The notes under the pieces: generated by a model
Told to the model about the DNA's origin: nothing
Databases searched by the model: none
The model's input: only the letters and a program-made list of their open reading frames with translations
Source: Symbiodinium microadriaticum
Taxonomy: Eukaryota; Sar; Dinophyceae; Suessiales; Symbiodiniaceae
Direction: 5' to 3'
Assembly: GCA_001939145.1 (NCBI GenBank)
Contig: LSRX01001204.1
Span: 119,324 to 183,323 of the forward strand
DNA length: 64,000 nucleotides
Shown here: piece after piece, positions 11,461 through 20,542 of the stretch
Layout: every line of letters starts with the position of its first letter
Position numbering within the stretch: the first letter of the stretch is position 1
Position numbers and translations under genes: made by a program

Positions 11461-12174
11461 ATGGCTAAGATGTCGCTAGGTGAGTTCCAGGAGCGCTACG
11501 GTGACCACTGGGCTATCGCAGCGCTAGCCGTCATCGTGGAAGACGAAGCGAGCGGGAAGAAACGCATCATTCACGATGCTACCCACGGGGTCCGGGTCAA
11601 CCGCCGTATCAAGTGCCGGGACAAGATCAGAAGAAACAACTGCTAAGGGATCTTCTCGGTGGTGGCGCACATCACCAAACGTCATGGTCGCTACAAGCAC
11701 GATGCCGAGGAGCACGGCTACCTCGTGTGCCGAGTTCACACCGAGCTAGGAGGCCACACCGGCGCGGGGGATCCCACCCGTCAGACTGTGTGTGTGAACC
11801 TGGTGGGTAGCTTTGGGCTATCCTGCGCTAGTTGCTGGTAGGCTGTACCACCTATTGGGGGAGAACTTCCCGCTAGACATGCTACTACGCGGACGATCTG
11901 GAATCCATGCGTCATGGCGCTAGAAGAAGACCAGTTGAGGGATCCCCTCAGCTACCTCTTCTTGTCGGCGCTAGGCTTCCGCTTCAAACGGGCTAAGACA
12001 CGGAACGGCTTCCATGTGGAGTGCACTCGGGCTTGCCACCATCGCTCTGGACTGGTAGCGCCCATTTACAGGCCTCGTCGCCTGCAGTTCGACGGAGGCT
12101 TCCTGGAAGTAGTGCCAAGGGCTGTGGTTCTCGCGAAAAGTGAGGAAGATTTGGGCCCCCTGGGCCTTCGCTAA
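11461..12174 (+). pseudogene. Reverse transcriptase core, frame-broken
   Basis: This is the polymerase part of the retroelement. The frame holding ALAVIVEDEASGKKR and IIHDATHGVRVN runs from 11461 to the stop at 11643-11645. The sequence then carries on in another frame with HGRYKHDAEEHGYLVCR and VCVNLVGSFGLSCAS. The metal-binding YADD box follows at 11886-11897, and the region after it (about 11914-12170) breaks frame again. The order finger, palm, YADD, connection is as expected for a reverse transcriptase. A missing in-frame path means no active enzyme. Homology is by motif only. Confidence 0.75.
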
Positions 12175-12228
12175 AGGGTGACCCCAACAAAGTTATCGCT
12201 GCACTAGAGCTCCTGGCTACGCTGGTGA

Positions 12229-12606
12229 GTGTGCGTCTCTGGACTCTGGGTGCCCGAGGGGGACGCTAAGAAGACGTCCCGGGTGGCCATTCGCGGCTAC
12301 ACGGACGACGATTCCAACGAGGTGCTACTCCTGAAGGCGATGGCCACCAAGTTCCCTTCGCGATTCATCATTGAGCTGGCTGGGGAGCTATCGGCCAAGA
12401 ACTTTGAGCTCCAGCAACAGTGGATCCGTCGGGACTTGAACCAGCTAGCGGACGATCTCATTAGCGAGAACTCTGCTAGCTTCGGCCCGAACTTGAGGAT
12501 CGACCTGGAAGGGGGAGCGCTAGAGTGGCGAGTGTTGCGAGTTACTTTCAGATGTGAGCCAGGAGAGAGGAAGAGGACCGACGACAACACGGTACCCGGA
12601 AGCTAG
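12229..12606 (+). pseudogene. RNase H-like tail of the retroelement
   Basis: One open frame carries IRGYTDDDSNEVLLLKAM near 12289-12345 and WIRRDLNQLADDLI at 12421-12462. The pattern Asp-x-x-Ser-Asn, then about 40 residues later Trp-Ile-Arg-Arg-Asp-x-Asn-x-x-Ala-Asp, is what is seen in the fused RNase H region of retroelement Pol proteins. The frame begins without a clear Met and ends at a stop at 12604-12606, probably near the original C-terminus. Leucine is often encoded CTA here, unlike the genes at 13.4-20.5 kb. Confidence 0.65.
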
Positions 12607-12640
12607 GTTCCTGGTAGCCTTACGGCTGCGCAAGGAGATC

Positions 12641-13055
12641 AGCTAGCCGGAGGTTGGAGGTTTTCTCGGGCGAACCGGGACTTTCGCCACACCGCTAAAG
12701 CAAGTGAGCTGTCCGAACGAACAGTTGGAAGCCCAAGCTAAATCCCCAGCTTTACTTGCTACGACTTCTGCTGGTGTAGTTGGGAGGTGGTGGGTAGGAT
12801 GTGCTAGCTATTGTACGCACTCGTGCCGAGGTACGAGGTACGACCGTGTATGGAAGCGCTAAACATCCGACGTTGAAACATCGAAGCAGTTTCTGGTGCG
12901 CCTGGTTGCCTGCTATCAGAATGTTGGGCAACACACGGTTGCTATCCATGGCCATTATGCTGAAAGCCCGCACGGCTAGCGGTGGACAAATTTGAAGTGC
13001 CCACCCAGCTAGCCGGAGGCTAGACATTTTCTCGGGGCGAACCGGCACTTTTCAT
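12641..13055. repeat. Direct repeat pair of about 48 bp
   Basis: A segment beginning AGCTAGCCGGAGG and continuing through TTTTCTCGGG and CGAACCGG occurs at 12641-12687 and again, with several changes, at 13007-13055. The pair lies just after the RNase H-like region and may be part of the 3' end of the retroelement. Confidence 0.75.
12681..12815 (+). repeat. Left copy of a 135-bp dispersed repeat
   Basis: This 135-bp block starts CTTTCGCCACAC and ends AGCTATTGTA. A second copy with the same length and no indels lies at 21298-21432, about 80 percent identical by eye and in the same orientation. The two copies bracket the 13.4-20.5 kb coding block. Confidence 0.85.
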
Positions 13056-13428
13056 GACGAAGCTAAAGGGATTTTTTGAAACAGGGTTTTTCGGAAGTGC
13101 ACAGGTTTCCTTCTTGAGTTTGGTCGAAGGGCTGTTAGTTCTTGTGTCAGAGGGTTTTTGGGCAGGTGGGGGCAGGTGATTGGAAAGGCTTACTTTTCTT
13201 GCAGTCTGATTTCAGATCTAGTGCAGGGTACAGCTTGCATCCCAAGAGGTGCGAATAGATCTTGGCCTTTGAGGTTTCAGGTTTCAGCGGTAGTTTGCAG
13301 TCTTGACGTGGCAGTGAGGCACCCGTGAATCAGTGAAGACCTCTCTTTCGGAATAACTTCCCTCTAAAATCCCAGGTAAACCGGAGTAGTGTAGCCGACG
13401 TGCTGTGTTTAGATTTCCTCATCACCAG

Positions 13429-14616
13429 ATGCCGGTGAAACAGAGTGCGAGCGAAAAGCTGCAGAAGGCAGCTGCTCATCGCAAGCAGGGCTTGGCACTC
13501 GAACTGGCAGCAAGGGCTGAGAAAATCTATTCGCTCATCAAAGGCTCCGCGGAATTGTGCGGAGCTTGCGAGGCTGCCTTAGAGGATTGCGGAGTGGACT
13601 TGGAGAGCCATTTCAAGAGTGACGTTGCCCCGAAGACCAAAGCACAGAAGAAGAGCAAGGAAGAGATCGATGCGTGCTCGTTGTTGCCCCGCACAACCAC
13701 ATCTCTGGGCGGCTTGCACCAAGACGTTCTCATGTACCTCCTTGTGAACATCGGCGAAGCAATCGTGACTCCTCATGCTTTGAACGCCTTGAAGCCGAGC
13801 GCCAAGAAGTCGATCCCCAAGGTTGCAGTCCAAGAGCTGATAGAGTTTGCCACGGAATGCGGCCCGTCTACCTGGATCGGAACATCGGGGCCTTTGAAGG
13901 CTGTTGGCAACTTGCAGCAGGCCTTGGCGAAGCTGAATGAGCTGCATGGGCATCGCTTGCGATGCTTGCCCTTGCCGCCAAAGTGGGACACGCATGGCGT
14001 CTACCAGATCAGCTCGGAGGGGGAAAGCATCTTCGTAACACACAAGTTCTTGACGGAGAAGGCAACCCGCGCATTGCCGGCAGACCAGCTCGCAGTGATC
14101 AACGACATGACGAAGCTGCACATCGAGGCCAACCACTCCTCCAAGGGTGCCATTCTCGTGGAGTCCGATGGGGTCCTCTGCTATCCCTTGAAGAAGCTCT
14201 TCAAAGACGATTTCCCCGATGATCCCTTTGAAGACATCAAGGCTTTCCTATTGAGCTTGCCCTCAGACGGAGCCGCAGGGATTGCCAAGCAGGCGATGCT
14301 GACTGCACCGCGGCCAGAGCACGAGGATTCGGAGCATCCGCAGGTGGTGAAGCAGCCGTTCAACATCAAGCGTATGGGGTCACAGTCTTGGTGCCAAAGC
14401 GGCCAAAAGCGCCGTGCTGGCATCACTCCGAATGCAGACTCGCCATCTTCGGGCGGGAAGTCCGAGAATGAAAAGCCCAGTCCCGCAAAATCCCAGGTGC
14501 AGGACGACAACAGCTGCCGCAAGGACTTGAATGCTGAGCTTGAGGCTGCCAACGTTCCATCGCCAAAGCAGAAGACTTCGGAGCTGGACATGGAGTTGCC
14601 TGAGGCTGAGCAGTAA
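13429..14616 (+). CDS. Unrecognised Lys/Ser-rich protein, first ORF of the 13.4-20.5 kb block
   Basis: An uninterrupted ORF of 395 codons from ATG 13429 to the TAA at 14614. I do not recognise a family. The N-terminus (about residues 5-45) is a basic, probably helical segment (KLQKAAAHRKQG). Cys pairs occur near residues 42-55. A middle globular part runs to about residue 285 and includes WDTHGVYQIS. From residue 290 to the end it becomes polar and low in complexity, rich in Ser, Pro, Lys and Glu, ending in an acidic tail. It lies 1.2 kb upstream of the transposase-like protein on the same strand, with a similar codon style (TTG/CTC/CTG leucine). I infer that it is either an accessory protein of the same element or the first protein of the same transcript. 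An upstream in-frame extension without ATG reaches 13405. Confidence 0.7.
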   Translation: MPVKQSASEKLQKAAAHRKQGLALELAARAEKIYSLIKGSAELCGACEAALEDCGVDLESHFKSDVAPKTKAQKKSKEEIDACSLLPRTTTSLGGLHQDVLMYLLVNIGEAIVTPHALNALKPSAKKSIPKVAVQELIEFATECGPSTWIGTSGPLKAVGNLQQALAKLNELHGHRLRCLPLPPKWDTHGVYQISSEGESIFVTHKFLTEKATRALPADQLAVINDMTKLHIEANHSSKGAILVESDGVLCYPLKKLFKDDFPDDPFEDIKAFLLSLPSDGAAGIAKQAMLTAPRPEHEDSEHPQVVKQPFNIKRMGSQSWCQSGQKRRAGITPNADSPSSGGKSENEKPSPAKSQVQDDNSCRKDLNAELEAANVPSPKQKTSELDMELPEAEQ

Positions 14617-14810
14617 CAATTTCTTGTGCTGAGGCATTGCTACTGCGGGACAATGCTTAGCAGATCGATCAAAGCTGTGTTCCAGGTTGCAAGTTCGGTT
14701 TCCCAAAGTTTCACGGGGCACGCCCAAAACTACTGCTACGATGGCGCAGCTGGGCTAAACGGTTGTGTTCTGTAGAGGCTTGTGTATAGATTGGCGTACT
14801 GGAAAAAAAA

Positions 14811-14930
14811 ACCTTAAGCCTTGGACCCTAAAAGTGCCTTAAACCGTAGCTAACCCCAAAACCCTAAAAATCCTGCAAGAAATACCGAAAAAAACTCCCA
14901 AACCCCGAAATCAGTCTAAGCCCTCAACCT
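14811..14930. repeat. Degenerate CCCTAAA (telomere-like) tract
   Basis: Exact CCCTAAA occurs at 14827-14833 and 14862-14868, among relatives such as ACCCCAAA, CCTTAAA and CCCCGAAA, for about 120 bp. This is the complement of the TTTAGGG telomere repeat used by plants and dinoflagellates. It lies between the first and second ORFs. Confidence 0.7.
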
Positions 14931-15773
14931 GATCACTACAGTTTTAACGAGTGCAGTTGACCTGCGCGCCATCAAGCCGGCAGTTGTTTTTTCCGCCTGG
15001 TTTTCGTTGCACAGGTCAAGGCCGGTCCTCAACTGCTTGAAGTCAAGTCGCAAGCCTCGGACGTTTGAAGCTGTTCAAGCCCATACAGTCGTATGTCGAA
15101 CCTTTAATACTTCCGATGTCCTATTAAGTTTGTTTTGTAGTGTGCGAGCAGGGACCGGTACTTGCGTAGCAGGGGTTTTTGGGGTTGCAGCTGCTCGAAG
15201 CACAGCCGCGCCTCACTGCACGCAGTGAGCTGCAAACGAGGAGTCGGGCGTTCGGAGGGGTTTAAAGAAGGTTTGCTTTGCGTCTCCAAAGTTGCCGCAA
15301 GCAGTCCAGGCAACACTCCAGGCTTTCCCTGCACGGCAGCCGTACTTGTGGTGTCAAGCTGGACCGAGTCCCCAGCGTATGGCACCCTGAACCCAAGCGC
15401 AGGAGCTCTTGTGCACTTGCCGTGTCTTTGTCTTTGCGCCGCGTTGCAGCCAAGGTGTTATGGGCATGAGGCCTTTGCACCCTCGTAGTAGACAACCCGG
15501 CCTCTCACGACTCAGAGTTTAGTCTCGGCCTCGCACCCCGAAGCTGTCATGACAACATCGTTTTGCAAAGCTTGTTTGAGCCATTTTGTTGCATGCTGAC
15601 GGTATCACATGAGTTTGCAAACTCAAGTAGAAAGCAAGCTTTCTGCTGCGACCGTCCCAAGTTCTGAGCAAGGAGCTTGCCACAGAACTTTCGCATGCGA
15701 AACAGATCTGTCCAGCATGTAGCCAACGGTCGCTAGACATGCGCATATCCATGTTTGTTTCACCCGCGAAATC

Positions 15774-16871
15774 ATGGCTTTCTCTGCGTATCATCCGCGG
15801 TACCTTGCTTGTAGTCAGCTGCAAGATGGGAAGTCTGAAGCTGTGAACTTGAAAACCTGGGTTTACAGCAACGCTGACGGTGAGCGGCTGCTCCTCTTGG
15901 AGTTGAGACGTTTGCTCCATTGCTGTGGCAAGGTCCCTCGCTCACAGTATGTGCATGAGATCGTCAACAAAGGTTGCGCTGCTGACGGTGAGTGGCGCAA
16001 CTGCTTCGAGCTGTTGGGTTTGACAGTGGATGAATGCTTAGTGAAGTCTAAGAAGGCCAGCAAATACAGCAGCAAGAATTTGAGGGGCATGCAGAAACCG
16101 GAGTTGCTCCGGAGCGAGTGGCAGATTACTACATTGGCGGCTCTCGCGCTGCTTTGCCAATGGAGCATTTCGGGCATGCATCGCAATCAAGAGCGAAGCA
16201 GATTCCTGTTTCGAAGCATGCTTCAAGCATCAATCCCCGGGGGCTCGATGGCTGCACTTCTGTCGCCATTTTCAGACACGGGCATTTTGCAGCGATGTTT
16301 GCACCGACCAGGCCTGGGAACGTGCGTTCACCTCTCCCAGTTCTTAGGCGAGCTGCCCACAGCGTCGGATGCGATGTCAATGACAACCTTTCTGGACAAA
16401 GCCGTGAGCTGCTTGTGCAAAGTATGGACTACTGCAGACAGTTGCGAAAGTGCTAAATGCTTGTGCTTGACAGTGTTGGAGGACATGGCGTTGCGTGTGG
16501 AGCAGCATCTTGTGGAATTTGGTCACGAGGATGTTCTCCTGGGCAGGTCTTTGGATCCTGCAGCAGACCGGAGGCAAGCCGTAGATGAAGACGTCGTGGA
16601 AGCTTTGCGGCAACAGGCAGTCGAGCACAACCTCTCACGACAGGTTCTGAACTGCGTGCACAACGCCGCTGATCGCTCAGCTGGACTGAAATGGCAAAGG
16701 CGAGACGCTTGTCGGTACATCGCTAAGAGCTGGGAGGCATTTCAGAAAGACCGGACATCTAATGTCGTTGTCGCAGTGAGTTTCGATGCCAAGCGATTGG
16801 GGGATCCAGGACAAGATCTGCTTGTGGGGGCTGCTTCCAGAGACGGCGTGGGTGTCTGGTTACCACCGCAG
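15774..16871 (+). CDS. Candidate transposase-like protein, N-terminal exon
   Basis: An open frame from ATG 15774. I place the exon end at 16871 rather than at the stop at 16908-16910. The sequence up to the codons for WLPPQ looks protein-like, and joining to 17424 gives a phase-0 fusion WLPPQ-VLTDE. The exon has a helical, Leu/Cys-rich N-terminal two-thirds. Its last 40 residues are VVVAVSFDAKRLGDP, DLLVGAA, then GVGVWLPPQ. This strand-Asp-strand-strand pattern resembles the first part of an RNase H fold with the first catalytic Asp in SFDAKR. No family name can be given with certainty. The true N-terminus could be upstream, since the frame is open back to at least 15723. Neighbour ORFs on the same strand suggest one element or gene. 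Confidence 0.65.
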
Positions 16872-16891
16872 GAGGGGATGTCGTTTTGGAA

Positions 16892-16967
16892 TTTAGGGTT
16901 GCGGGTGTAAGGATTGGGTTTAGGGTCTAGGGGTTAGGGATTTGGACTGTGAACTTAGGGTTTAGGG
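16892..16967. repeat. Degenerate TTTAGGG (telomere-like) tract
   Basis: Exact TTTAGGG occurs at 16892, 16919 and 16961, with TTAGGG and CTAGGGG variants between. It lies at the start of the 552-bp intron and is in the opposite orientation to the CCCTAAA tract at 14.8 kb, so the two face each other across the N-terminal exon. Confidence 0.8.
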
Positions 16968-17077
16968 GGGAAGCTCGGAAATCAGGCGTCAAGTTTGAGG
17001 TGCAAGATTTAAGGTCTCTATAGCGGTCAGAAGCTTAGTTTCGGTTTCGAGCACAAGGCCGCCGGGTCCATCAACAT

Positions 17078-17250
17078 GTCTAAAGCGCCCTTGGCGGGTC
17101 TAAGACACTGCTTCTGCGTCTTAGACACCCGGTTCGCGTCTAAGACATTCTCTGGGCGTCTAAGACACAGGGTCTTGTTTTGGTTGAATACCAAGAGTTT
17201 GTCTAAGACTTTCTTCTGGGGTCTAAGACACCGTCTTTGCGTCTTAGACA
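17078..17250. repeat. 20-bp-periodic array of GTCTAAGAC / GTCTTAGAC
   Basis: The near-palindrome GTCTAAGACA starts at 17098, 17138, 17158, 17201 (last base differs) and 17221. Its reverse-complement form GTCTTAGACA starts at 17118 and 17241. A degenerate copy, GTCTAAAGCG, starts at 17078. Spacing is exactly 20 bp within 17078-17158 and again within 17201-17241, with a 43-bp step between the two groups. The ten bases between cores vary. Neighbouring opposite forms can pair as perfect 9-bp stems. It lies inside an intron. Confidence 0.95.
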
Positions 17251-17423
17251 TCTCCTGTGGCCGATTGGTAGAGTAGAGGAAGGAGGAGTAGGCGGTGCTT
17301 TCCATAGACAATAGAGTTTTGATTATATGGTTTCAATTTTTTGGATTTGGGATTTAAGCCCCGGGCCAAAATCTCGAAGCTAAGCTGTCGTTGCCCTAGC
17401 TTCTTACCGGAAACCCTGGACAG

Positions 17424-19841
17424 GTGCTTACAGACGAGCCTGGGGTTGCCCCAGAGTCCGAAGAAAGCGCCAAGATCTTGCAGAGCGACTTGTTGCGATG
17501 GCTTGAGACAGAGGGAGCCGAAAAGGACAGCAAAGGCGACGCTGTTGAAGATGAGTTGAGGCCTTATCGTGCAGCCAACATGCACTACATGCTGTGTTTT
17601 GAGCATGCGGTGAAAGCCGGCACAGGCTACTCTCTGTGCGACTTCTTGCCGCTCCATCGGCCGCAGCGCCTGCAAGAACATGAACGAAGAGAGATCGTCC
17701 TCATCGGACGGCAGCATGGAGTTGGTCAGAAGCGTATGGTCTTGGCAAATACAGAGTCTGGCAAGAGGACTTTGGAGCATGCGAAGCATCTGGACAGCAA
17801 TGGTGAACCATACTTATCTCCGAGTCTCGTCGTCTGTGTAGACCAGGGTTCCATAGGATGGCCTTGCGTACAGATGGCTTTTCAATGCCATGGTCTCCGT
17901 GGGTTGTATGCCCACGACCCCTGGCACCGAGTGTGGAATGATTTGAAAGCTGCATGCGTGTCGGCCTCTTTCTGGAGTGTTGTCAGGGAGTGCACCCTGG
18001 CCATGAACGTGCGGTCAGGGCCTTTTGAGGGCGGGGCCTTCCACGGGCAGCTGCAAAGTGCCCTCAAAGATATGGCGACGAAAAGCTCCTTCGACAACGT
18101 GTTTTTTGCCAACTGCTATCCCAACATTTGTCGGGAATGGGGGTTGCAAGGAGCCCTGGACTACGGCAGCGAGTCTCACATGGAGACTGTGTTCCAAATG
18201 CTTTGCCAAGACAAGGAGCTCAAGCACAAAGGCAGCAACGTAAAGTGGGCGAGGTGGGCATCGTTCTTCGATGCAGGGCAGGAGTTTCGGCCTTGCTGGA
18301 GTGCACGCCTCTGCGTCATGCTGTTCCATGGCTGGCGGGCCAACTGGTGGGCAAGCCTTTCTGATGCACCCCTGGGCCTGCGAGAAGGCGAGGACTACGG
18401 TCTTTCAGGACTCCTAGCTTTAAGCAAGGCTGCCGGCAGCGGTTCTGGTGCAACTTCCCGAAGCGTCAAACACAGCAACGACCAGGTCAATCTCCTGCGC
18501 AAAGAGTGCAAGAACTCTCTGGAGATGGCAACTCTCGTCATGAACAACGAGGTGACCCGGCGTATGTTCAACATGCTCTTGGAGGTCGTGGATCCTGTTC
18601 GCATCCGCATGGGAAAGGACATGAAAGCCATGCAAGGCAGCCGCGAAGGAACTTTGCATGTGCTGAAATCCTGGAGCCTTGGGTCTGTGCATGCAACGTG
18701 CCGTGAAGTTTTTCAAAAGCTGCAAGACCGAGACTCCCTAGACTGGGCTGGCATGGACTTGTCAGACGAGGCTGTCTCAACTGACAGCGAGGTCGCAGTT
18801 GAAAACGAGCTCGCTCAGAGAATGGCTGTGCTTGCGCGCGAGGTGTGTGCAACAAGAGCATTCGCTATGGGCGAGTACAGTCATGCTCCTCCGTTTTTGC
18901 TGGTTGGCCTCTTAGAAGCCGATGCGCAGCGAGAAACGCGTGAAAAGCTGGAATGCTTGTGGCACTGCTGTTTGCGAATGGAAGAGTGGAGCTTGGGGGA
19001 CCCTTGGTACAGGTCATTTTTGGACAGTTTGGTGTGGCCTAACCTGACGACAGTACGTTGTGCCTTCATTGATTTGGAAGAAGTGGACTGGCAAGTGACA
19101 CAGAATCTACGGGGTTACTTGACAGACCTCTTCGGCAACATGTCTGCGCACACCAAGATGGTGGAGGAGGCCTTCAACCTGGCCACAGACACAACTCGTA
19201 GAACCAAGAACGGCAGAGTGGAGAAGTTGAGCTTGTGGCAAAGCCTTGCGGACTCGGACCTTTTGGTGAGGCTTGGTTACAGTTGTCCTGGCGACAGTGC
19301 TGACACACAAGTTCCGAAGAAACTGCCCGAGAAGCTGTTCCTACCAGACAAGATGGAAGGCTTCTCCCTGGGTGGTTCCAAGGGGCTCAAGCAGATGAGT
19401 TCCAATGAGACCTGGGTGAGCTTGTCGCCAGCCAACCACTCCATGATTGCTTGGGCAAGTCGTGCCATGCTTTGCTTGCGCGAAGACTTGAGTCTACTGA
19501 AGCAATGCTGGCAGTCGCTGTTGCCGCCCATAGGTTGGGTGCTTTGTAGCAAAGCTGAAATGAAGAAGGCCACGTTGGTTCTGAAGTGCACTCCATGGGG
19601 CGTGCTTGGCTGGCCAGTGCAAGGTGGCCACTTCAAGGAGAAAGATGGCAAAATATTCAGGTACTTTTGCTTTGACCTTTCCGCCAGTGCCACGGTGCAG
19701 TTCTGCGTCATCACGGACATGTCCAAGTGGTGCATGTTGGATGCAGTCGTGCGATCGCCTGCTTTCCTGCAGTTCAGAGGACTTGAAAGCCTCAAAGGCA
19801 AAGGCATCATCTTCCAACACACGGCTTGGAAGCTGCAGCTG
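17424..19841 (+). CDS. Candidate RNase H-fold (DDE-like) transposase, central exon
   Basis: A long open frame entered by splicing at 17424 (a GTG codon, so not a start). It runs unbroken for about 800 codons. Residues near 135-215 of the exon read LVVCVDQGSIGWP, then HGLRGLYAHDPWHRVWNDLK, then MNVRSGPFEGGAFHGQL. That order is a beta strand ending in Asp, a strand followed by His-Asp-x-x-His and a helix, and an acidic Gly-rich segment. It fits the second Asp, the helper His and the Glu of a DDE transposase, with the first Asp in the preceding exon. A Trp-rich helix (WARWASFFDAG, then GWRANWWASL) follows. The last 500 residues are of unknown fold. Assignment rests on topology read by eye, not on a database match. 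The alternative is a domesticated or purely cellular gene. Confidence 0.6.
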
Positions 19842-20542
19842 GTTTGGGGTTCCGGGGGCTCACTCTGCCAAATTTGCAGAAGCTCTACACCAAGCTTGGC
19901 GTCAAGCACGAAGGCAAGAGGCCCTCAACTGTCAAGGACGTCATCAGGTCCCTGTTGAAGCATATCTTTCCCAAGGATACTGCAGAGTCTGTGGAAACGA
20001 TGCTTGCAAAAAGGGATAGCGCTGAAATCACGGAGCTCGGGTCCATCATCAACAGCACAAAGCATCTGGACCTTGCTGAGCAGTATTTGGAACCAGAAGA
20101 GGTCCAGAAGTGCAGGAAAAAGTTGCAGCACCTCAGCCCGCAGGAAGAGATGCCGGACTGCACGCTGAAAGAATTCCTCAGCAGGTCAGAGCCATCCGGT
20201 GCTGCGGCTGAGAGCTCCGAAGCGGCGCAGCCGAGCAGCAAACGACAGAAGCGACGTGCAGAGCCCCTGACAATCAATTGGGAGAAGATTGAGATTGCAA
20301 GCGTTCGCAAATGCTTGCCTGAAGGCAAGAACGGAGCAGTCACCATCTCTCAAGAGCTCAAGCTCGCCAATCGTTGGCGCGTGCTTTACCCGCGCGTGAA
20401 GACAGCTGGAAATCAGAGTTTCTCACTAGTGTACCATGACGGGCCAAGCGAAAGGCGAAGCGTCTTGGCTTGCTTGCGATGGGCTTGGAAAGTGCATGGG
20501 CAGGAAGGTGGCGAACAGTGCCCTTTCGACTTGGACTACTGA
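19826..20542 (+). CDS. C-terminal part of the transposase-like protein, in a shifted frame
   Basis: The preceding frame degenerates after about 19841, while a second frame overlapping it is open to the TGA at 20540. It starts with LTLPNLQKLYTKLG, which resembles a SAP-type helix-turn-helix DNA-binding motif. Next comes a helical acidic linker, a basic patch (SSKRQKRRAEP, a likely nuclear localisation signal), and a C-terminal globular piece with VTISQELKLANRW. Either one base was lost in this copy, or a 38-nt GT-AG intron at 19842-19879 restores phase. The second reading is arithmetically exact but would delete the first half of the SAP-like helix. There is no start codon at 19826. Confidence 0.6.
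   Translation: MEAAAGLGFRGLTLPNLQKLYTKLGVKHEGKRPSTVKDVIRSLLKHIFPKDTAESVETMLAKRDSAEITELGSIINSTKHLDLAEQYLEPEEVQKCRKKLQHLSPQEEMPDCTLKEFLSRSEPSGAAAESSEAAQPSSKRQKRRAEPLTINWEKIEIASVRKCLPEGKNGAVTISQELKLANRWRVLYPRVKTAGNQSFSLVYHDGPSERRSVLACLRWAWKVHGQEGGEQCPFDLDY

Larger units (their letters stand above)
10370..12815 (+). mobile_element. Decayed retroelement with RT and RNase H-like region
   Basis: Fragments in shifting + frames together look like one retroelement polyprotein. About 10375-10600 encodes a conserved-looking leader (WLATLTPAEWDRAI, then FADFSFEVANL). 11461-11645 gives the finger region (IIHDATHGVRVN). After a frame change 11659-11840 continues with HITKRHGRYKHD. The catalytic palm motif YYADDLE lies at 11883-11900. 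A further piece at 11914-12174 contains FKRAKTRNGFHVE. 12229-12606 is the RNase H-like tail. In my recollection this polymerase type is frequent in Symbiodiniaceae genomes; the exact class is uncertain, with the tail recalling DIRS/BEL-type elements. At least three frame changes and stops make it non-functional. Confidence 0.8.
16872..17423 (+). other. GA-AG intron of 552 bp
   Basis: The inferred intron begins GAGGGG after CCGCAG and ends CTGGACAG before GTGCTTAC. Both borders read CAG|G. Removing it keeps phase 0 between two long open frames. GA donors are non-canonical but known in dinoflagellates. It contains a TTTAGGG-like tract at its start and a 20-bp-spaced repeat array in its middle. 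Confidence 0.6.

Noticed and set aside
15560..15600. Spliced-leader RNA gene (a GAGCCATTTTG-like word)
   Set aside because: The word differs from the dinoflagellate spliced-leader core and no donor or Sm-like site follows.
17078..17250. CRISPR array
   Set aside because: Repeats are 10 bp with 10-bp intervals in both orientations, in an intron of a eukaryotic gene; no cas genes.
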